Shown in pieces: positions 16,776-24,542 of a DNA stretch of 47,033 nucleotides. Position 1 is the stretch's first letter, and each line of letters starts with the position of its first letter. Made by a program: the position numbers and the translations under genes. The notes under the pieces were generated by a model. That model had not been told where the DNA came from, ran no database searches, and saw only the letters and a list, made by a program, of their open reading frames with translations. The DNA comes from an uncultured Eubacterium sp. (GTDB lineage: Bacteria > Bacillota > Clostridia > Lachnospirales > Lachnospiraceae): assembly GCA_904420085.1 (NCBI GenBank), contig CAJFUA010000062.1:1-47033 (forward strand). The letters are read 5' to 3'.

Positions 16776-17675
16776 TTAATAGTTTAACGCATTCGTAATA
16801 TTAATTTTCCCCCACCCCTGTCTGTTTCTGTCCATTTTCAAGTCATCTGCCGTAGCTTTCAGAATTTTTTTACAATCCCGATTGGTCAGCCCGAGGTTTT
16901 TAGACAACATTAAACAGACAGCCCCCGACACAATGGGGGTAGCCATGGATGTTCCGCTTTTTGCAACATAAAAATACCGTTTTTCCCAAAGATTACAGCA
17001 ACTGAAAATTCCGTTTGCCGGTGCTACAATATCCGGTTTTAAAATACACTGCTTCGTGGGGCCTCTGCCTGAATAATGATAAGTGACCTTTCCATTGACA
17101 ATCATTTTCATATTATCATTATCCGCTCCCACCGTAATGATTTTTTTACAGTCACCCGGTGTGGATATGGAACTGGGGCCCGGCCCGTTATTTCCCGCTG
17201 CCGCCACCACAACATATCCCAAATCCCACAGCAGTTCCACTTCATCTAATAATCTTTTATTTTCTTCTTTATTATTTCCAAGAGTTCCAAAAGAAATGTT
17301 TATTACTTTAATCCCCAAATTTTTTCCATTGTCCACAATCCAATGCAATCCCTCAATGACCTTTTCCTCTTTTCCTATCCCTTTATCATTCAATACTTTT
17401 AATGAAACAATCTTTGTTTTAGGGGCCACTCCTTTCATAATTCCTCTGGACATCTTCCCGTTTCCACAAATAATTCCGCTTACATGGGTTCCATGTCCCT
17501 CATCATCATATGGGTATGGTTTTCCATTGATAAAATCTTTAAAATATACAATCCGGTTCTCGAAATCCGGATGGGTTGTGATGCCGCTGTCCAGCACGGC
17601 GACTACCACTTCCTCTCCCATCAGTCCGCTTTCATGTACTTTATCTATCTCCAATTCCGCCCTGACTTTTCTCAT
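16776..17675 (-). CDS. S8 family serine peptidase (intracellular subtilisin type)
   Basis: This is a 299-aa subtilase. The catalytic triad is complete: D29 in [14 protein letters not shown]61 in GHGTHVSG and S243 in GTSMATP. The oxyanion Asn is N162 in AAGNNGPG. There is no signal peptide and no I9 propeptide; the mature domain starts after about 20 residues. This resembles intracellular subtilisins, which are controlled by a short N-terminal extension rather than a secreted prodomain. Two Cys pairs (SCCNLW, GDCKK) are present. The start has a GGGGGG-AAAT ribosome site. It is divergent from the Cys-rich gene, 183 nt away. The target is unknown; protein turnover in late growth or sporulation is a guess. 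Confidence 0.93.
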   Translation of the reverse strand: MRKVRAELEIDKVHESGLMGEEVVVAVLDSGITTHPDFENRIVYFKDFINGKPYPYDDEGHGTHVSGIICGNGKMSRGIMKGVAPKTKIVSLKVLNDKGIGKEEKVIEGLHWIVDNGKNLGIKVINISFGTLGNNKEENKRLLDEVELLWDLGYVVVAAAGNNGPGPSSISTPGDCKKIITVGADNDNMKMIVNGKVTYHYSGRGPTKQCILKPDIVAPANGIFSCCNLWEKRYFYVAKSGTSMATPIVSGAVCLMLSKNLGLTNRDCKKILKATADDLKMDRNRQGWGKINITNALNY

Positions 17676-17797
17676 ATTTCCCCCCTAATATTTCTTTCTT
17701 ATCTGTTTCTTTTATCAGTCATGTCTTTTTTGTTTCCGTCATCGGCTGCTGATACTTTAATATATGCCTCAATTTTTTTCTGTTTAAAATAATTTGT

Positions 17798-17825
17798 AAA
17801 CAAGACATGCCATAAGTCATATTAT
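17798..17825 (+). promoter_or_regulatory. Possible mother-cell sporulation sigma promoter for the Cys-rich gene
   Basis: AAAC (17798-17801), 16 nt, CATATTAT (17818-17825) matches the Bacillus/Clostridium sigma-K pattern AC-N16/17-CATAnnnT, and the sigma-E -10 equally. It lies 33 nt before the start codon. I find no good sigma-A promoter with normal spacing here. The motif is short, so this is tentative. Confidence 0.35.
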
Positions 17826-17858
17826 TTAGTGTAAGTAAAATATTTAGGGAGATTTAAT

Positions 17859-18101
17859 ATGAGTGATTTAGCAGCAACAAACTGTGGATGCGGTTGTGAT
17901 GGAGGAAATAATAACTGTTTATTCCTTATCCTGATTCTTTTATTCTGCTGTGGCGGATGTGGCAATGGTTGTGGAAACAATGGTTTCTTTGGCGGAAACG
18001 ATTGCTGTTCAACAATTATCTGGTTGTTCATCTTATTTAGCTGCTGTGGCAACGGAAACATGTTTGGCGGAAACGGTAACGGTTGCGGTTGCGGCTGCTA
18101 G
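17859..18101 (+). CDS. 80-aa Cys/Gly/Asn-rich protein (chorion-class high-cysteine-like)
   Basis: The protein has 15 Cys, 20 Gly and 12 Asn in 80 residues. Its layout is symmetrical: CGCGC blocks at both ends and two hydrophobic stretches (CLFLILILLF and STIIWLFILF), each followed directly by CC. Such proteins are annotated in Lachnospiraceae as 'chorion class high-cysteine protein 13', a name based on composition and not on function. GGGAG stands 7 nt before the ATG, so it is a real gene. The CC-G repeats suggest disulfide cross-linking or metal binding in a coat or envelope layer; this is inference. A candidate sporulation promoter precedes it, and the two genes downstream are on the same strand. 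Confidence 0.85.
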   Translation: MSDLAATNCGCGCDGGNNNCLFLILILLFCCGGCGNGCGNNGFFGGNDCCSTIIWLFILFSCCGNGNMFGGNGNGCGCGC

Positions 18102-18213
18102 TTGATGACACAGATTCTTATGAATACGACCTGCAATGTCTGCTGACAAGTATGTTGTATCAATATGATGTGAGTAACACGAATTTATTAATTTTACTCC
18201 TTTGTGTTAGCAT

Positions 18214-18241
18214 TTAAGTTTATCCTTCGGCATAAACTTAA
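18214..18241 (+). promoter_or_regulatory. UUCG-capped hairpin in the leader of the Met-rich gene
   Basis: A 10-bp perfect inverted repeat (18214-18223 with 18232-18241) encloses CCTTCGGC, which holds a C-UUCG-G tetraloop. No T-run follows, so it is not a terminator. It may be a processing or stability element between the Cys-rich gene and the next one. Confidence 0.5.
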
Positions 18242-18283
18242 TTAACCACAGATGCATGAATGTTGATGGAGGGTTACAGCCTG

Positions 18284-18775
18284 ATGGACAAAAACCAAAT
18301 GAAACAAACAAAATTTGATTCTATGGTAACCAATCCGACGATGCAGTTGGTAAAGGCTGTAATTCCCTACATTGACAACCCCATTGGGACATACCTTGGA
18401 ATCTTCATCAAATTCAGGGAATTACAGAATGCTGCCATCATAAATAACAACGTATCGATTGCTGCTATGAATGCTGACAAGCATAGAGGAATGGAAAATA
18501 TGCTGGAGGACATTTTGGATTTCATGGATGATGACATGCGGGAAACGTTTGAAAGCCTGAAGGGAATGATGGATATGATGGAAACCATGAACGGTATGGA
18601 CATGGGCGATGATATGATGAATGCATTTATGGGGTCTGCCTTTGGTGGAAACGCTGATTTTTCCACAGGAGAAAGCAACGATTCTGCCTTTGATAACAGT
18701 GATGATGTGACTTCATCACAAATGAATTATGAGAAAGGATTGGATGATTATGAGCAACAACAAGTGGATGGATGA
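18284..18775 (+). CDS. Hypothetical Met/Asp-rich helical protein
   Basis: This 163-aa protein is of no family I recognise. The N-terminal half is amphipathic (TNPTMQLVKAVIPYIDNP, then a helical segment around IKFRELQNAA). The middle, residues 60-115, is extremely rich in Met, Asp and Glu (DDDMRETFES, GMMDMMETMNGMDMGDDMM); 20 of 163 residues are Met. The C-terminus is acidic and probably disordered. There is no signal peptide. The start at 18284 (MDKNQMK) has GGAGGG upstream; an earlier Met at 18260 has no ribosome site. The stop overlaps the next gene by 26 nt, implying translational coupling. Confidence 0.75.
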   Translation: MDKNQMKQTKFDSMVTNPTMQLVKAVIPYIDNPIGTYLGIFIKFRELQNAAIINNNVSIAAMNADKHRGMENMLEDILDFMDDDMRETFESLKGMMDMMETMNGMDMGDDMMNAFMGSAFGGNADFSTGESNDSAFDNSDDVTSSQMNYEKGLDDYEQQQVDG

Positions 18776-19037
18776 TCCGGTACTTGCCGGAATTTCCAAT
18801 GATAAGTTAGAAATTCTGACAAAAATCATTGAAGGTGCAAAAGGTATGGAACCGAAGCAGATGTTTACATACTTTATTCAACAGTCCAATATGGCCGGAA
18901 AAAAAGGGATTCATTTTACAAATGCGGAAACCGATTTGATTCTGAATGTGTTAAAGGAAGATATGTCTCCTGAAGAGATAAAAAGAATCGATATGGTAAA
19001 ACAGATTATCAACTCCTTATCAAAGAGAAAAAGATAA
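18750..19037 (+). CDS. Hypothetical 95-aa helical protein
   Basis: This is a short, charged, soluble protein without known domains. It appears all-helical: DDPVLAGISNDKLEILTKIIEGAKG, then a second helix pair ending in LNVLKEDMSPEEIKRIDMVKQIINSL and a basic tail SKRKR. The SPEEIKRIDM turn resembles small helix-turn-helix bundles, but I cannot assign it. The start at 18750 (MSNNK) follows AAAGGA inside the previous gene. It is the last gene of the trio and is followed by a strong terminator at 19041-19082. The close overlap with the Met-rich protein gene suggests the two products work together. Confidence 0.75.
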   Translation: MSNNKWMDDPVLAGISNDKLEILTKIIEGAKGMEPKQMFTYFIQQSNMAGKKGIHFTNAETDLILNVLKEDMSPEEIKRIDMVKQIINSLSKRKR

Positions 19038-19040
19038 AAG

Positions 19041-19082
19041 AAAGTCGGTTATCCGTTCACTGCCGAAACGGTAACCGACTTT
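19041..19082. terminator. Strong terminator of the Cys-rich/Met-rich gene cluster
   Basis: Arms 19041-19057 and 19067-19082 pair over about 16 bp with a single bulge, around a 9-nt loop, starting 4 nt after the stop. The right arm ends in TTTT on the plus strand, and the left arm gives CTTTCTTTT on the minus strand. It probably works both ways, backing up the leuS terminator. Confidence 0.9.
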
Positions 19083-19103
19083 TCATATTATATTTGTGAA
19101 AAA

Positions 19104-19117
19104 GTTCGCTGGCGAAC
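19104..19117 (-). terminator. Terminator of leuS
   Basis: GTTCGC-TG-GCGAAC is a small GC-rich stem. Read on the minus strand it is followed by TTTTTC, and it lies 16 nt past the leuS stop codon. Confidence 0.75.
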
Positions 19118-19132
19118 CCTTTGTTCTATTGA

Positions 19133-21547
19133 TTATTTCACAACAAAATTGATAATTCTTCCCGGAACATAGATTTCTTTTACAATATTTCCGGAAATCT
19201 TATCTGAAATTGCCTCTTTTCCTGTCTTAATGGCATCTTCCTTTGAAATATCGGCAGAAATTTCAATCACTGCTTTTGTCTTTCCATTGATCTGTACCGG
19301 AACTTTGATTGTATCTTCCACCATCTTGCTTTCATCATAAGTTGGCCATGGCTCATAGGCGATCGTATCCGTATGACCTAAAACTTCCCATATTTCCTCA
19401 CCTACATGCGGGCAGATACAGGAGAACATTTTGATAAAATTCTCTGCATATTCTTTTGGACACTTTCCTACTCTGTACACTTCATTTACAAATGTCATCA
19501 TCTGGGCAATAGCTGTGTTATATCCCAGTTCCTCAAAATCATTGGTAACCTTTTTGACGGTCTGGTGATAAACCTTTGTCAGCTGTTCGTCGTTTTCCTC
19601 TGTAATTTTTTCAGCATCCGTAAAGAATGTCCAGACTCTCTTGATAAAACGAAATGCGCCCTGCACGGCATCTGAGTTCCAAGGTTTTGAAACTTCTATC
19701 GGTCCCATAAACATTTCATATAAACGAAGGGTGTCTGCACCATATTCTTCCACAATATCACTTGGATTTACAACAAATTCAGGGAACCGTTTTCCCATCT
19801 TAATACCGTTTTCACCGAGAATCATTCCCTGATGCACCAGTTTCTGAAACGGTTCTTTTACCGGTGAAAGACCTTCATCATATAAAAATCTGTTCCAGAT
19901 ACGGGAGTACATCAGATGTCCGACCGCATGTTCCGGTCCTCCCACGTATAAGTCCACCGGAAGCCAATGTTTTAACAGTTCCTGATTTGCAAATTCTTCT
20001 TCGTTATCCGGGTCAATATACCGCATGTAATACCATGAAGAACCGGCAGAACCCGGCATTGTGGCAGTCTCACGTACACCTTTCACACCGTTTTTATCAT
20101 ACTGTTTCCACTCTGTGGCATTTTCCAGAGGTGCCTTGCCATTCTTTCCCTTATAATCATCCAAAGGAGGAAGAATTAACGGCAGTTCCTCATCAGGAAT
20201 AAAATATATTTCTCCGTCTTCTTTGTATACACAAGGAACCGGCTCTCCCCAGTATCTCTGTCTTGCGAAAATCCACTCACGGAAGTGATAGTTCACTGTC
20301 TCTTTTGCAACGCCCATTTCCACTAATTTCTTTGTGATGGCAGGCTTTGCTTCCTCTACTGTCAGACCTGAAAACTCTTCAGAATTTATCAGTTTACAGC
20401 CTTTACCTAAATAATCCTGTTTTTCAAATGCATGCTCGGATACGTCTGCACCGTCAATTACCTGAATCATATCAATATCATGTGCTATGGCATATTCAAA
20501 ATCTCTCTGGTCATGACTTGGTACAGCCATAACCGCTCCGGTGCCATAACTTGCCAGTACAAAGTCACCGATAAACAGCGGCACTTTTTTTCCGTTTACC
20601 GGATTGATACAATAGATGCCTTCCAGTCTGCAGCCTGATTTTGTCTTATTTAATTCTGTACGGTCGAAATCATTTTTCTTTGCAGTCTCGTCTATATATG
20701 CCTGAACTTCTTCTCTGTTTTCCACTCTGTCCATAAGCCCCTTTACAATCTCTCCGTCCGGAGCCAGTACCATAAACGTGATACCGTAAATGGTCTCAAT
20801 ACATGTGGTGAAAATAGAGAATTTTCCTCCGTCTACGATTTCAAATTCTACTTCAACACCGGTACTCTTTCCAATCCAGTTTCGCTGCATGTCTTTTGTG
20901 GATTCCGGCCAGTCGATTTCTTCCAGACCTTCCAGAAGTTTTTCCGCAAACGCCGGCTGGTCAATGACCCACTGCTTCATATTCTTTCTTACAACAGGAT
21001 AACCGCCACGCTCTGATTTTCCGTCAATAACCTCATCATTGGAGAGAACTGTTCCCAATTCCTCGCACCAGTTTACAGGCATATCAATATGTTTTGCATA
21101 TCCTGCCTCATATAATTTTTTAAATATCCACTGGGTCCATTTATAGAACTTCGGATCAGAGGTTGCGATCATCTTAGACCAGTCATAATCAAATCCCAGC
21201 TCTTTTAACTGCTTTGAAAAAGTCTCAATATTTTTCTCCGTAAATTCTGCCGGATGATTTCCCGTGGTGACTGCATATTGCTCCGCCGGAAGCCCGAAAG
21301 AATCATATCCCATCGGGTGAAGCACATTATATCCCTGCATTCTCTTCATACGTGACATAATATCCGTGGCCGTATATCCTTCCGGATGGCCTGCATGAAG
21401 TCCCACCCCTGACGGATATGGAAACATATCAAGCGCATAATATTTTGGTTTACTGAAATCCCAGACATCGGTCTGAAACGTCTGATGTTCCTCCCAGTAT
21501 TTCTGCCATTTTTTTTCAATCGTTTTATGATTATAAGATTCTGCCAT
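19133..21547 (-). CDS. leuS: Leucyl-tRNA synthetase
   Basis: It charges tRNA-Leu. The 804-aa length fits bacterial LeuRS. The class I HIGH motif is HAGH (51-54) in PYPSGVGLHAGHPEGYTATD. The editing domain holds GTGAVMAVPSHDQRDFE with its universal Asp. Two signatures depart from the textbook: KMSKS is KMGKR (583-587), followed by a short insertion before VVNP; and the Thr-rich editing motif TTRPDT is TTCIET (247-252). The domain order is otherwise complete (catalytic, zinc-like insertion, CP1 editing, anticodon helical bundle, C-terminal domain ending VPGRIINFVV), so it is most likely active. There is no T-box in the 62-nt upstream gap, unlike many clostridial synthetase genes. Confidence 0.96.
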   Translation of the reverse strand: MAESYNHKTIEKKWQKYWEEHQTFQTDVWDFSKPKYYALDMFPYPSGVGLHAGHPEGYTATDIMSRMKRMQGYNVLHPMGYDSFGLPAEQYAVTTGNHPAEFTEKNIETFSKQLKELGFDYDWSKMIATSDPKFYKWTQWIFKKLYEAGYAKHIDMPVNWCEELGTVLSNDEVIDGKSERGGYPVVRKNMKQWVIDQPAFAEKLLEGLEEIDWPESTKDMQRNWIGKSTGVEVEFEIVDGGKFSIFTTCIETIYGITFMVLAPDGEIVKGLMDRVENREEVQAYIDETAKKNDFDRTELNKTKSGCRLEGIYCINPVNGKKVPLFIGDFVLASYGTGAVMAVPSHDQRDFEYAIAHDIDMIQVIDGADVSEHAFEKQDYLGKGCKLINSEEFSGLTVEEAKPAITKKLVEMGVAKETVNYHFREWIFARQRYWGEPVPCVYKEDGEIYFIPDEELPLILPPLDDYKGKNGKAPLENATEWKQYDKNGVKGVRETATMPGSAGSSWYYMRYIDPDNEEEFANQELLKHWLPVDLYVGGPEHAVGHLMYSRIWNRFLYDEGLSPVKEPFQKLVHQGMILGENGIKMGKRFPEFVVNPSDIVEEYGADTLRLYEMFMGPIEVSKPWNSDAVQGAFRFIKRVWTFFTDAEKITEENDEQLTKVYHQTVKKVTNDFEELGYNTAIAQMMTFVNEVYRVGKCPKEYAENFIKMFSCICPHVGEEIWEVLGHTDTIAYEPWPTYDESKMVEDTIKVPVQINGKTKAVIEISADISKEDAIKTGKEAISDKISGNIVKEIYVPGRIINFVVK

Positions 21548-21609
21548 TTTTATCCTCCTAATAGTGTATATAATTCATAGGTAATTTACCTAAATTTTTT
21601 TCATCAAAT

Positions 21610-22932
21610 CTATTCTGACGTTTTCCTGTTGGATTTCTTTTCTGTAGTATCTTCTTCAAAGGTCTTTGGTTTTGTTTTCTTTTTATGTTTTTTTGCTTCG
21701 ATTGCCCCTTTCGGCAATGTGGTTTCCTCTTCTTTTACTTTAAATTCACACATAACCTGATGGGAACCGATATTTCCATACAAATCTTCGGCTTTTATAA
21801 CCACCGCCGCCTTTTCATCAACACGGAACTGCTCTTTCTCCAGTGTATAAACCTGAATATCCTTCACACTCTCATCCGTTCTTACATCCGCCTTGACCAT
21901 ATCGACAATGGCCTTGACCGTTTTTTCCGTATTCAGAACATCCGTACTGTCGCTGTCCACTTCCAATGTGTACAATGACTTACCGGTGGTTACTTTCGGC
22001 GGCGTTGTGTCCTGCACTTTTATTTTTTGAGAGATTTTATACCTTATCCCATCCTTTGCCTTGTAACTGTAATTTACTTTATAAGTACCTGCCGTGGAAT
22101 AATCAATGGTATTATATTTTAATCTATTTGTAATGACTTTTCCTTTTTTGTTTAAGGCAATAATATTCCCCAGATAATCCGGTTCCTGCCCCCGCTCGGT
22201 CGTAATGGTAGAAAGTCCTTTTACCACAGCGCCGTTTTTAATTTTTAAATAAGGATTATTTTTATCCGGATCCGTGGGATCCCAACCACAGTACTTATAT
22301 GTACTGACTTTTGCCTCCGGTGATACAGACAGTTCATCATTCTTTCTGCCTTTGATAACAGACACTTTCGTGCCTTCTTTACAATGTTCGTAAATCCATG
22401 CCGCGTCTTTGGCAGATAAGAGAATACTTTTTCCTTCAGCTTTTGACTTACCCAAAGAATTGTAAGATGCTTTGGATAAAGAATAATCATTTTTATCTTT
22501 ATATACGGCGGATTGAATCCATACACCATTTCCCAGTTCCGTATTATATTTATGCCAGCCCTGATATATATCCAGCCATGTATACTTTCTGCCTGTTTTA
22601 AAAGTTCCTCTTGGTACTTCCTTTCCCACACAGCTTTGAAACGCCTTTATCTGCTCTCTGGATTTTTCATCCTTGGAATACTGATAAATAATGACGATAT
22701 TTTTACGCTGGTTTACTTCGATATAATATTTATCAGCTTTTTCATTTTCTTTGGTCTCCTGCTCTTTGACATCTTTTACGTTGTTTTTTGCTGCTTTATC
22801 CGCTTCCTGAGACACCTTGCTTCTTGCAAACATAAGACCACCAAAAATAATACCGGCCACTACCAGTATTTCCAGTATTGTAACTGCAACATTTTTAAAT
22901 TTCTTATTTTTAATAATCTCCTTAATTTCCAA
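21610..22932 (-). CDS. Membrane-anchored protein with a degenerate L,D-transpeptidase (YkuD) domain
   Basis: This 440-aa protein has a short cytoplasmic N-terminus, one membrane helix (about 15-35) and a charged spacer. A YkuD-like fold follows at about 70-195 (VPRGTFKTG, then SLGKSKAEGKSILLSAKDAAWIYEHCKEGTKV). Active L,D-transpeptidases have SHGCIRL where this one has AEGKSIL (165-171), so the catalytic His and Cys are both gone and cross-linking activity is not expected. Two Ig-like modules follow (about 215-315 and 318-405), then a Lys/Thr-rich tail. It may bind peptidoglycan or regulate a real transpeptidase. The start codon is TTG at 22932 with AGAGGA upstream. Confidence 0.82.
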   Translation of the reverse strand: MEIKEIIKNKKFKNVAVTILEILVVAGIIFGGLMFARSKVSQEADKAAKNNVKDVKEQETKENEKADKYYIEVNQRKNIVIIYQYSKDEKSREQIKAFQSCVGKEVPRGTFKTGRKYTWLDIYQGWHKYNTELGNGVWIQSAVYKDKNDYSLSKASYNSLGKSKAEGKSILLSAKDAAWIYEHCKEGTKVSVIKGRKNDELSVSPEAKVSTYKYCGWDPTDPDKNNPYLKIKNGAVVKGLSTITTERGQEPDYLGNIIALNKKGKVITNRLKYNTIDYSTAGTYKVNYSYKAKDGIRYKISQKIKVQDTTPPKVTTGKSLYTLEVDSDSTDVLNTEKTVKAIVDMVKADVRTDESVKDIQVYTLEKEQFRVDEKAAVVIKAEDLYGNIGSHQVMCEFKVKEEETTLPKGAIEAKKHKKKTKPKTFEEDTTEKKSNRKTSE

Positions 22933-22961
22933 TCAACCGTCCTCTTATTTTTACACTTAAA

Positions 22962-23028
22962 AAGCCATCCTGAAATTAACGCATACCCGTTTATTATACA
23001 ACATTGTAAGCATTTTTCAAGGTGGCTT
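22962..23028 (-). promoter_or_regulatory. Promoter placed inside a terminator-like stem-loop
   Basis: Arms 22962-22975 and 23015-23028 pair over 14 positions with one mismatch and a G-U. On the minus strand the second arm ends in TTTTT, so it can end the HAD/trp transcript. The loop holds TTGAAA (23015-23020, partly in the arm), 16 nt and TATAAT (22993-22998), a good promoter for the transpeptidase-like gene at 22932. The rest of 22933-23078 shows only a short direct repeat (ATGAATTATCATTT-like, near 23033 and 23050). Confidence 0.65.
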
Positions 23029-23078
23029 CTTTATGAATTATCATTTACTATGAATTATCATTTCAAAAGATATTTGTT

Positions 23079-23726
23079 TTACAAAATATCCGGCTTGTTA
23101 TTTTTCCAGTCTTCAACATAGATATCCGATACAGCTTTAATCTTTTCCATATCACACTGTGAAGAGAAATCATAAATCCCTATGGTTCCAATTCCGGCAT
23201 TGTGGGCTGTATTCAAAGCATAAAAAGCATCATCCAACAAATAGGTCGTCTTTTCATCACTGCCCATGGTTTTCATTGCCTGATAAAAGATTTCCGGCTG
23301 ATCCTTTCCACTTCCTACCTCACTGGTCGTATATATCTTTTTAAAATATTTGTGCAGGTTCAATCTGTGAAATGCAGCCTCAATCATCGGGCGGTCGGTG
23401 GATGTGGCAACGGTCATAGGTATATCCTTTGCATAAGCTTCTTCTATGAAATCCAGCACACCCTCCTTTGGCATTGCCTCCTTCTCATAAAAGGTATAAA
23501 CCATGGCATTAATTCCGTCAATAATTTCTTTCTCAGACTGTTCCACATGATGTCGCTCTTTGATATATCGGGCGGTCTCATCCATGGTCTGCTCAAACAT
23601 AATCTCTGCCAGATTATAATCAATTTCAATCCCCAGACTGTTCAAATACCGCTCTCCGGCATTCATCCAAATGGACATGGAGTCCAGAATAGTTCCGTCC
23701 ACATCAAAAATCAATCCCTTTACCAT
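23079..23726 (-). CDS. HAD-superfamily hydrolase, beta-phosphoglucomutase-like subfamily
   Basis: This is a 215-aa phosphatase or mutase of the cap-C1 HAD type. It has nucleophile motif FDVDGTILDS, motif II TVATSTDRP, Lys in GKDQPEIFYQA and motif IV LLDDAFYAL. Motif III lies in the usual VGSGKDQPEIF context, typical of sugar- or nucleotide-phosphate phosphatases. The start codon follows trpA by 30 nt with GGAAGTG upstream, so it is probably the last gene of the trp transcript. A role in tryptophan synthesis is not expected; it could clear a phosphorylated side product. It is not closely similar to the HAD gene at 210-947. Confidence 0.88.
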   Translation of the reverse strand: MVKGLIFDVDGTILDSMSIWMNAGERYLNSLGIEIDYNLAEIMFEQTMDETARYIKERHHVEQSEKEIIDGINAMVYTFYEKEAMPKEGVLDFIEEAYAKDIPMTVATSTDRPMIEAAFHRLNLHKYFKKIYTTSEVGSGKDQPEIFYQAMKTMGSDEKTTYLLDDAFYALNTAHNAGIGTIGIYDFSSQCDMEKIKAVSDIYVEDWKNNKPDIL

Positions 23727-23756
23727 TGGTTCACTTCCCTTTCATCACAAGTTTTT

Positions 23757-24542
23757 TTATTCTAATCTTTTCCCTGATATGCTGTCTTTCATACGTTTTA
23801 CATATGCACCAACATAAGGTACACACGCCTCTCCATGCTCGGCGATAATTTTTACAATAGCACTTCCTACAATTGCTCCGTCTGCATACCGGCAGACTTC
23901 TTCTGCCTGTTCCGGCTTGGCAATGCCAAATCCAATGGCGCAAGGCACATCTGTTGCCTCTTTTACCAGCCGGGTCATGGTGTCTAAATCTGTTGTAATT
24001 TTCTGTCTGATTCCGGTCACACCCAGAGAAGAAACCACATACACAAATCCTTGAGCAGATTTTGCAATTTTTGCAATTCTGTCCTCTGAAGTAGGCGCAA
24101 TCAGTGGAATTAAATCAATTCCTTCCTTATCACAGTACGGTGCCAGTTCTTCTCTCTCCTCATAAGGACAGTCGGGAACAATCACACCGGAAATCCCACA
24201 TTCCACACATCTTTTCATAAATTTTTCTGTACCATACCGGAAAATAACATTAACATAAGTCATGAATACTAAAGGAATATTTACAGTTCCTTTCAGTTCT
24301 TTTATTGTATCAAATAATTTATCCGTTGTACATCCTGCTGTTAATGCCCGTAAATCCGCTTCCTGAATCACCACTCCCTCGGCAATGGGATCTGAAAAGG
24401 GGATGCCTATTTCCACAATGTCTGCACCGTTTTCTTCCATCTCCAGTATCAGTTTTTTGGTTGTCTCCAGATTCGGGTCTCCACCCGTAATAAAACCTAT
24501 AAATGCTTTTCCATTTTTAAATGCGTCACTTATCTTACTCAT
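23757..24542 (-). CDS. trpA: Tryptophan synthase alpha subunit
   Basis: TrpA splits indole-3-glycerol phosphate into indole and glyceraldehyde 3-phosphate and tunnels indole to TrpB. It is 261 aa from the start at 24542 (MSKISDAFK), which has GAGGAGT upstream and overlaps the trpB end by 8 nt. Catalytic Glu is E44 in [10 protein letters not shown]. The second catalytic residue, Asp60 in enterobacterial ADGPTIQ, is Glu (IAEGVVIQ, E55), and the usual Pro next to it is Val. The phosphate-binding region GVTGIRQ and GFGIAKPEQ are intact. I think AEG forms occur in other Firmicutes. Confidence 0.96.
   Translation of the reverse strand: MSKISDAFKNGKAFIGFITGGDPNLETTKKLILEMEENGADIVEIGIPFSDPIAEGVVIQEADLRALTAGCTTDKLFDTIKELKGTVNIPLVFMTYVNVIFRYGTEKFMKRCVECGISGVIVPDCPYEEREELAPYCDKEGIDLIPLIAPTSEDRIAKIAKSAQGFVYVVSSLGVTGIRQKITTDLDTMTRLVKEATDVPCAIGFGIAKPEQAEEVCRYADGAIVGSAIVKIIAEHGEACVPYVGAYVKRMKDSISGKRLE

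Noticed and set aside
17822..18061. Gln/Pro-rich open frame on the minus strand opposite the Cys-rich gene
   Set aside because: It is an artefact of the GGN/TGY-rich codons on the plus strand; there is no ribosome site, while the plus frame has a good one.
21548..21609. Possible T-box before leuS
   Set aside because: The gap is only 62 nt with no GGTGG motif, specifier stem or terminator.
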